This document shows, piece after piece, positions 30,690 through 35,164 of a DNA stretch of 35,164 nucleotides. The notes under the pieces are model-generated. The model saw only the letters and a list, made by a program, of their open reading frames with translations, ran no database searches and had not been told where the DNA came from. Position numbers and translations under genes: made by a program. Positions within the stretch are counted from its first letter, which is position 1; each line of letters opens with the position of its first letter. This stretch comes from Bacillota bacterium (GTDB taxonomy: Bacteria > Bacillota > Sulfobacillia > Thermaerobacterales > RSA17): positions 1 through 35,164 of the forward strand of contig PKRI01000020.1 of assembly GCA_017577485.1 (NCBI GenBank). Reading direction: 5' to 3'.

Positions 30690-32502
30690 GGGCCCCCACC
30701 GCCTCCTCCAGCCCTTCCAGGATCTCGCCCGGCGTGAACTGGCGCCCGTCGAACTTGTTCAGCGTCGCCTCCACCTCAAACCCCGTCACCATCCGCAGCA
30801 GCCGAGCGAACTGGCCGCTGTAGTTCTGCTCCACCGCCACGGCGCGGTTGACCATGGCCAGGGCCATGTTCACCTCATCCTCCGGCAGCGGCCACAGATC
30901 CGAGAAGTGCAGCATGTTGACCGACCGGCCGGCGGCCGCGGCCCGGTCCACAGCGTCGCGGCAGGGCCCGTACAGGGACCCCCAGCAGATCAGGGTCACC
31001 TCGGCGTCAGGCGGGCCGTACCACCGGGGGCCGCGCATGGCGGCGGCGGCGCTGTCCAGCTTGCGCATGCGCTTCGCCATCTGCTGGACGCGGCTGCCGA
31101 TCTCCTCGGTGATGTGGCTTTCCTCGTCGTGCTCGTCGGTGGTCAGGGCGTAGACGCCCTTGGGGTGGCCGGGGATGGCCCGCGGCGAAACCCCGCTGGG
31201 CGTGTCGCGGAAGCGCAGGTAGGGCTCGGCCAGCGCATCCAGGTCGGAAGCGGTGAGCACCGGCCCCCGGTCGATGACCACGCCCCGGCGGTCGAGGGCG
31301 CCCGCGGGCAGGTCCCGCAGGCTGCTGGCCAGGTACTGGTCCGTCAGGATGATCACCGGGCACTGGAAGGACTCGGCCAGGTTGAAGGCCCGCCAGCCGG
31401 CCTCAAAACAGTCCTCGATGGTCCCCGGCGCCAGGACGATCCGCGGGAACTCGCCCTGGGAGGCGTGGACGGCGAACAGCAGGTCCCCCTGCTCCGTCCG
31501 CGTGGGCAGGCCCGTGGACGGCCCGCCGCGCTGGGCCACCACGATGACCACCGGCAGTTCCACCATGCCCGCCATGCCCAGGGCCTCCACCATCAGCGAG
31601 AAGCCGCCGCCGGAGGTGGTGGTCAGCGCCCGGGCGCCGGCGTGGGCGGCGCCGACCACCATGCACATGGCGGCGATCTCGTCCTCGGCGTGCTTGGTGA
31701 CGACGCCGGTGCGGTGGCTGTGGGCGGTGAGGAACTCGAACAGGCTGGTGCCGGGCGTCATGGGGTAAGCGGCGGCGAAGCGGCACCCGCCGGCCACGGC
31801 GCCCAGGGCCAGGGCGTGGTTGCCGTGGATGGCCATGCGCCGGCCGGTGACCGGCCCCCGGGGACCCAGGCGGTAGCGGAAAGCCGACGGCGCCTGGCCA
31901 TCCTGGCCGTTTCCGCCCGCCTGGCCGCCCTCCCGCCGGGCCAGTTCCGCCGCGGCCCAGTCCCGGGCCTCCCGCAGGACCTCCTGGTTGGCCTCGGCCA
32001 CCCGGGACCCCTTGCGGCCGAAGTTGTCGTGGATCACCGACGCGATGGGCTCCAGGTCGACGCCCAGCAGTCCCGCCGCCGCCCCCAGGGCCGCCGTGTT
32101 CATCATGACCTTGCTGCCGTGCCGTGCCGCCAGCCGGGACAGGGGCGCGGGGAAAGCCAGGACGCCGGCGGCCTCGATCTCGGCCCGGTCCACCCGCTTG
32201 AAGCCCTCGTCGTAGATGACCGCGGCGCCCGGCGCCAGGTTGTCCAGGTGGATCTTGAGGGTCTCCTCGGTCATGGCCAGCAGCAGATGCACCGGATCAC
32301 TGTGGCTGTAGAGCGGACGGTCCGAAACCCTGATTTGATAGAAGTTGTGGCCGCCCCGGATGCGGGAGCGGTAGTCCACCATGGTAAAGATGTGCCAGCC
32401 CGCGCGCATAAGGGCCCGGGCAAAGGCGGTGCCGCTGGACTCGATGCCCTGGCCGGCATCGCCGCCGATGGTGACGGTAAGGTCGACGGTGGCGGGTGTC
32501 AT
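30682..32502 (-). CDS. korA: 2-oxoacid:ferredoxin oxidoreductase, fused gamma-alpha subunit
   Basis: A 606-residue subunit. The N-terminal gamma domain (about 1-190) begins TVTIGGDAGQGIESSG, with the GxGGQG-like CoA-handling loop. The alpha domain starts near residue 215, with AAYPMTPGTSLFEFL (the YPITPS-type motif) and later TTSGGGFSLMVEALGMAG. Gamma-alpha fusion is typical of KorAB-type enzymes. ATG 32502 has GAAGG upstream. It is first in the korA-korB-DUF2267 operon. The enzyme would link central carbon to reduced ferredoxin in an anaerobic or microaerobic thermophile. No ferredoxin subunit gene is adjacent. Confidence 0.93.
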   Translation of the reverse strand: MTPATVDLTVTIGGDAGQGIESSGTAFARALMRAGWHIFTMVDYRSRIRGGHNFYQIRVSDRPLYSHSDPVHLLLAMTEETLKIHLDNLAPGAAVIYDEGFKRVDRAEIEAAGVLAFPAPLSRLAARHGSKVMMNTAALGAAAGLLGVDLEPIASVIHDNFGRKGSRVAEANQEVLREARDWAAAELARREGGQAGGNGQDGQAPSAFRYRLGPRGPVTGRRMAIHGNHALALGAVAGGCRFAAAYPMTPGTSLFEFLTAHSHRTGVVTKHAEDEIAAMCMVVGAAHAGARALTTTSGGGFSLMVEALGMAGMVELPVVIVVAQRGGPSTGLPTRTEQGDLLFAVHASQGEFPRIVLAPGTIEDCFEAGWRAFNLAESFQCPVIILTDQYLASSLRDLPAGALDRRGVVIDRGPVLTASDLDALAEPYLRFRDTPSGVSPRAIPGHPKGVYALTTDEHDEESHITEEIGSRVQQMAKRMRKLDSAAAAMRGPRWYGPPDAEVTLICWGSLYGPCRDAVDRAAAAGRSVNMLHFSDLWPLPEDEVNMALAMVNRAVAVEQNYSGQFARLLRMVTGFEVEATLNKFDGRQFTPGEILEGLEEAVGAHA

Positions 32503-32607
32503 CGCCTTCAGGATGGCCGCCGCCGGGCGAAATATGCTACGGTAGCGGCGGCAGCGCCGGGGCGGCGGCTGCGGTGGGGTGACGGGTCAGTGGCCGGCGA
32601 GCGGACG

Positions 32608-32991
32608 ATGGAGCGCGCGGGAAGCGGGGCGGCGGCTGGCGGCGCAGCGTCGGGCAGGGCCGAGGACGGCTCCCCCGCCGGCTGGCAGGAGGAGGCGGTG
32701 GACCGGATCGCTGCGTCCATCCTGGACAATCGCCTGCGCCCCGACGGCACCGAGGCCCGCTACACGCCGGACGAGGCCCGGCGCCTGGCCCGGGAGGTCC
32801 TGCGCCACTTCCTGGAGGCCGATCCTCAGGATTACCCGCTGATCCTGGACGCGGCCGGCTTCAAGTTCGTCCTCGACGAACTGTCCTACTACCCCGGCTT
32901 CGACCACGACGTGCTGCACGTGCTGCTGTGGACGGGCAGTTACTGGACCACGGTGGAGGAGGTCCCGCTGCCGCCGGCGGACCGCCGCTGA
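32608..32991 (+). CDS. Small conserved-looking protein, unknown function
   Basis: A 127-residue protein divergent from korA. After a Gly/Ala-rich N-terminus it has a folded-looking core: WQEEAVDRIAASILDNRL, EARRLAREVLRHFLEADP, then LDAAGFKFVLDELSYYPGF and HDVLHVLLWTGSYW. There is no signal peptide or metal motif. ATG 32608 is chosen; GTG 32590, with GGTGACGG before it, is an equal alternative. The 3' end overlaps the 3' end of the convergent tetR gene by 52 bases. Composition and frame conservation of the core suggest a real gene. I do not recognise the family. Confidence 0.65.
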   Translation: MERAGSGAAAGGAASGRAEDGSPAGWQEEAVDRIAASILDNRLRPDGTEARYTPDEARRLAREVLRHFLEADPQDYPLILDAAGFKFVLDELSYYPGFDHDVLHVLLWTGSYWTTVEEVPLPPADRR

Positions 32992-33668
32992 CCCCTGCGG
33001 GCGGTGCGGCCGCGGCCGCCGGTTGGGCTGCCGGTGCCGCCGCCGTCCCGGGCTTCGTCGGAGGCCGCAGCCTGCGGCCCACCCAGCAGTCCCGCCAGCA
33101 GCAGGTCGGCGAAGGCGTCGGCGATGTCCTCGGCCGACTGGGGGCCCGCCGGCGAGTACCACTGGTAGAACCAGTTGCACAACGACAGCACGGCCAGGCC
33201 GGCCAGGCGGGGGTCCACCGGCCGGAAGACGCCCGACTCGATGCCCTGGATGATCAGGTCCCGGATGGCCGACTCGTAGGCGTCGCGCTTGGCCAGGATC
33301 AGGGCGCGCCGGTCGTCGTCGAGGAACTTCCACTCGTGAAAGAAGACGGTGGCCGTGTCCAGGTTCTCGGCCACCACCCGCAGGTGGCTGCGCATGGCCA
33401 GGCGCAGGGCTTCTTCGGGACCGGCGCCGCGGGACTCCGCCTCGGCCCGGGCCTGCCGCACCGCCTCCAGGAAGCGATCGGCGGCCTGGTCGACGATCTC
33501 GAAGAGCACGTCTTCCTTGCTGCGGATGTGGACGTAAAGGGTCCCGGCCTGCAGGCCCAGGCGCTCGGCGATGTCGCGCATGGAGGCCGAGTGATAGCCC
33601 TTTTCGCTGAACAGTTCCCGGGCCGCGGCGACGATCTCGCTGCGGCGGCGGCCGGCGGACGGGGGCAC
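32940..33668 (-). CDS. TetR-family transcriptional regulator
   Basis: A 242-residue one-component repressor. The N-terminal helix-turn-helix is clear: RRRSEIVAAARELFSEKGYHSASMRDIAERLGLQAGTLYVHIRSKEDVLFEI (residues about 8-59). The ligand domain contains FFHEWKFLDDDRRALILAKRDAYE and WFYQWYSPAG, a pattern common in TetR regulators of fatty-acid and acyl-CoA metabolism. The last 40 or so residues are low-complexity and overlap the convergent gene. GTG 33668 has GGTGGT upstream. A sigma-A promoter and an imperfect palindrome between it and the start suggest autoregulation. Targets may include the kor operon, but no matching operator was seen there. Confidence 0.92.
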   Translation of the reverse strand: MPPSAGRRRSEIVAAARELFSEKGYHSASMRDIAERLGLQAGTLYVHIRSKEDVLFEIVDQAADRFLEAVRQARAEAESRGAGPEEALRLAMRSHLRVVAENLDTATVFFHEWKFLDDDRRALILAKRDAYESAIRDLIIQGIESGVFRPVDPRLAGLAVLSLCNWFYQWYSPAGPQSAEDIADAFADLLLAGLLGGPQAAASDEARDGGGTGSPTGGRGRTARRGQRRSAGGSGTSSTVVQ

Positions 33669-33681
33669 GGGCGCACCACCT

Positions 33682-33695
33682 AACGAACATTCATT
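33682..33695 (-). promoter_or_regulatory. Probable TetR operator
   Basis: AACGAACATTCATT on the plus strand (AATGAATGTTCGTT on the minus) is a 14-base imperfect palindrome, ten of fourteen positions symmetric. It resembles TetR/FadR-type operators with GAA/TTC half-sites. It sits 14 bases upstream of the tetR start and just after the predicted transcription start, where a bound repressor would block initiation. Confidence 0.6.
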
Positions 33696-33707
33696 TGCCT
33701 TGCTGAC

Positions 33708-33736
33708 ATGGTAAGGGATGGGAGCGGCGGTGTCAA
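33708..33736 (-). promoter_or_regulatory. Sigma-A-type promoter for tetR
   Basis: Read on the minus strand: -35 TTGACA (33731-33736, perfect), 17-base spacer, -10 TACCAT (33708-33713). Spacing is ideal. The predicted start point is near 33701, about 33 bases upstream of the GTG start codon, with the operator in between. Confidence 0.8.
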
Positions 33737-33779
33737 AGTCGGATCAGCGGGACGCACGCGCCTGGTCGTGAGGCGAATA

Positions 33780-33828
33780 TTGGACCTGTATCCAGCCATT
33801 GACGGGCTGGACGCCGGGTCAAGTCCAA
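33780..33828. other. Nested stem-loop in the tetR-csoR intergenic region
   Basis: The 447 bases between tetR and csoR hold two promoters and this structure. TTGGAC (33780-33785) pairs with GTCCAA (33823-33828) and encloses CCAGCC (33792-33797) pairing with GGCTGG (33805-33810). A further TTCCGG/CCGGAA pair flanks a GC-rich loop at about 33885-33925. I see no convincing ORF here. A small RNA or decayed sequence is possible. Confidence 0.3.
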
Positions 33829-33992
33829 GATCGGCCTTGGAGGTTGACAGAAGTAGAGAGACGGGTGCGGAGGCGACATAAGTAGTTCCGGTTCCAGCCC
33901 TCGTAACCGCGACCGGGCCGGAAATGCCAGGTTTAGCACCCGATATCCGCCCAACAGCGCCCCAGCGGCCCCGCCGGTCCGCCTCACCCATC

Positions 33993-34021
33993 TTGACAAG
34001 GGCGCTGGTCAGGCATAGGCT
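33993..34021 (+). promoter_or_regulatory. Sigma-A-type promoter for csoR-copA
   Basis: -35 TTGACA (33993-33998, perfect), a 17-base spacer and -10 TAGGCT (34016-34021). The weak -10 and strong -35 are compatible with a repressible promoter. The start point is predicted near 34028, next to the CsoR operator. The leader to csoR would be about 90 bases. Confidence 0.75.
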
Positions 34022-34028
34022 CGGGGCA

Positions 34029-34047
34029 GATACCCATACGGGGTATC
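34029..34047 (+). promoter_or_regulatory. CsoR operator
   Basis: GATACCCATACGGGGTATC is an inverted repeat (GATACCC with GGGTATC) with a five-base centre. It closely resembles the known CsoR operators, which share the TACCC-N-GGGGTA core, and it begins seven bases after the -10 box. Copper-free CsoR would block the promoter; Cu(I) binding would release it. Confidence 0.85.
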
Positions 34048-34115
34048 GGTATCTCCTGAGCAGACGGGCCGGCTGCGGTCCATCCAGGGCCCAGCCGCGC
34101 CAGGGAGGGTTGGGA

Positions 34116-34538
34116 ATGGCCGAGGTCCCCGGGCCCCGCGCCGGTCACCCACATTCCCACGAGGGCGGTCACGCGCAGTCCCAGGAGGCCGGTCACCGGC
34201 CTCCATATGAGGCTGGTCGCCTGCCACTGCTCGAGGCCGGCCACCCGCCGCGCGAGGCCGGGAACCCGCCGTCCTACCTGGACGAACGGGCGCGCCTGCT
34301 CCAGCGCATGCGCCGCATCGAGGGACAGGTGCGGGGCATCTCCCGCATGATCGAGCAGGGCCGCTACTGCGTCGACATCCTGGTCCAGATCGCCGCGGTC
34401 CGGTCGGCGCTGGACCGGGTGGGCATGAGCCTGCTGCGCAGCCATACGTCCCACTGCGTCACCGAGGCGGTGCGGGCGGGCGACGGGCAGGCTCAGATCG
34501 ACGAGTTGATGGATGTCTTCGAGCGTTTCCTGGGCTGA
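34116..34538 (+). CDS. csoR: Copper-sensing repressor CsoR with His-rich N-terminal extension
   Basis: Cu(I)-responsive repressor of copper efflux genes. The 140-residue product is about 50 longer than most CsoR proteins (about 90). The core (from residue 55) is all-helical with RRIEGQVRGISRMIEQGRYCVDIL. The Cu(I) ligand set Cys85, His110 and Cys114 (HTSHC) is the CsoR C-H-C pattern, which separates it from the RcnR nickel and FrmR formaldehyde groups. The extension (about 8-52) has repeats of EAGH and HSHEGGH with seven His, possibly extra metal binding. ATG 34116 follows GGGAGGG. The gene precedes copA by 36 bases and has an operator and a sigma-A promoter upstream. Confidence 0.94.
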   Translation: MAEVPGPRAGHPHSHEGGHAQSQEAGHRPPYEAGRLPLLEAGHPPREAGNPPSYLDERARLLQRMRRIEGQVRGISRMIEQGRYCVDILVQIAAVRSALDRVGMSLLRSHTSHCVTEAVRAGDGQAQIDELMDVFERFLG

Positions 34539-34574
34539 ACGGAGAAACGCTTCCTTCTAAGGAGAGGACCCTCC

Positions 34575-35084
34575 ATGGCTGATTCCGCCACCGCCGATGG
34601 CCGGGACGGCCGGCAGCAGGACGGGCACGGCACCGGCGAGGGTGCCGGCGGCCGTTCCGACGGGCAGGCCGCCCGCGCCCGCCTCATCGTCGAGGGCATG
34701 ACCTGCGCCGCCTGCGTGGCCCGGGTCGAGCGCGCGCTGACCCGCACGCCGGGCGTCCTGGCTGCCGCCGTCAACCTGGCCGCCGGCACGGCCCGGGTGG
34801 ACTACCTCCCCGGGTCGGTGACGCCCCAGCAGTTGGCCGAAGTCGTCAGGTCCGCGGGCTACGGCGCCCAGGTGGCCGGCGAGCAGGGCCCCGACGCCGA
34901 GCGCCAGGCGCGGCAGCGGGAGATCGCCGGTCTCCGGCGCCGCTTCATCCTGGCGGCGGCGCTGTCGCTGCCGCTGCTGCTGGCCATGGTGGGCCACGTG
35001 GTGCACGCCGGCGGCCCCATCTGGGCGCTGCTGCACAACGGCTGGTTCCAGTGGGCCCTGGCCACGCCCGTGCAGTTCTACTAA
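34575..35084 (+). CDS. copA: Copper-exporting P-type ATPase CopA, N-terminal part (truncated at window end)
   Basis: ATP-driven Cu(I) exporter of the P1B type. The visible 169 residues include a low-complexity start, one HMA domain with Cys44 and Cys47 in GMTCAACVARVERAL, then the first two membrane helices (FILAAALSLPLLLAMVGHV and WALLHNGWFQWALATPVQFY). The family continues with a Gly-Trp and a further six helices, actuator, and DKTGT phosphorylation domains, about 600 residues more. The apparent TAA at 35082-35084 falls in the middle of the conserved ATPVQF segment, so I treat it as an end-of-contig artefact. ATG 34575 has AAGGAGAGG upstream. It forms an operon with csoR. Confidence 0.93.
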   Translation: MADSATADGRDGRQQDGHGTGEGAGGRSDGQAARARLIVEGMTCAACVARVERALTRTPGVLAAAVNLAAGTARVDYLPGSVTPQQLAEVVRSAGYGAQVAGEQGPDAERQARQREIAGLRRRFILAAALSLPLLLAMVGHVVHAGGPIWALLHNGWFQWALATPVQFY

Positions 35085-35164
35085 CAAAATCTGACGCTGC
35101 GGAGGATCCCCCCTGTGGAATTTCCGGGGGCGCGCACAATCTAAAAAAACAAACAACGAATCAA
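35085..35164. other. Atypical contig-end sequence
   Basis: These 80 bases do not continue copA in any frame. The last 30 are A-rich and nearly free of G, unlike anything else in this GC-rich window. This is most simply low-quality or misassembled end sequence, not a biological feature. Confidence 0.7.

Noticed and set aside
33885..33930. tRNA-like segment (GGTTCCAGCCC resembling a T-arm)
   Set aside because: No acceptor stem, anticodon arm or D-arm can be drawn around it.
33680..33991. Minus-strand open frame upstream of tetR
   Set aside because: It spans the tetR promoter and operator, has no ribosome site and its product resembles no protein.

Overview
The window is about 35.2 kb of very GC-rich DNA. 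It has strong Shine-Dalgarno sites, many GTG and TTG starts, and overlapping stop/start junctions. The gene content is Gram-positive: ftsEX with a CwlO-like coiled-coil partner, a CotF-like spore coat protein, a VanW/G5 surface protein, lipoproteins and a CsoR/CopA copper module. Together these point to a high-GC, probably thermophilic and spore-forming Firmicute of the Thermaerobacter/Symbiobacterium kind. This is inferred from gene content only. Both window ends look like draft-contig ends: proC has lost its 5' end, and copA stops inside a conserved motif just before about 80 bases of atypical sequence.

Layout. 1-3650: 3' part of proC, an amidase-signature hydrolase, a small membrane protein, and a membrane-anchored Cu/Zn superoxide dismutase on the minus strand. 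3744-6709: a codBA pair (cytosine permease and cytosine deaminase) with a three-hairpin leader, a 14-bp intercistronic hairpin and an 18-bp hairpin after codA. 7025-10436 (minus): an operon for a trans-3-hydroxyproline dehydratase-like enzyme, a cupin, an SDR lacking its catalytic residues and a threonine-dehydratase-like PLP enzyme. 10660-14218: a strong leader hairpin, ftsE, ftsX, a coiled-coil protein without a hydrolase domain, and map. 14228-17847: a GT4 glycosyltransferase with a small protein, a PilZ protein, a zinc-ribbon protein and a CotF-like coat protein. 17999-21726 (minus): a heterodimeric ABC exporter with one degenerate ATP site. 21901-24983: a cupredoxin lipoprotein, a coiled-coil membrane protein, inorganic pyrophosphatase and a VanW protein. 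25251-28738 (minus): a lipoprotein, ABC ATPase and ABC-2 permease cassette, followed by a CPBP protease gene cut off before its catalytic half. 29171: one type I-E-like CRISPR repeat with no cas genes. 29266-32502 (minus): korA, korB and a DUF2267 protein. 32608-35084: a small unknown gene, a TetR regulator with a clear promoter and operator, and csoR-copA behind a promoter and CsoR operator.

The most unusual structure is a two-locus repeat element at 6745-6950 (206 bp) and 25077-25281 (205 bp). Each copy has four 32-nt units, two in plus orientation and then two in minus. The units in each pair are exactly 51 bp apart. Every unit has a constant head (CCGTGCAATAT), a variable and mostly self-complementary core, and a constant tail (CTTAA). 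Both copies lie between convergent genes. I do not recognise this family.
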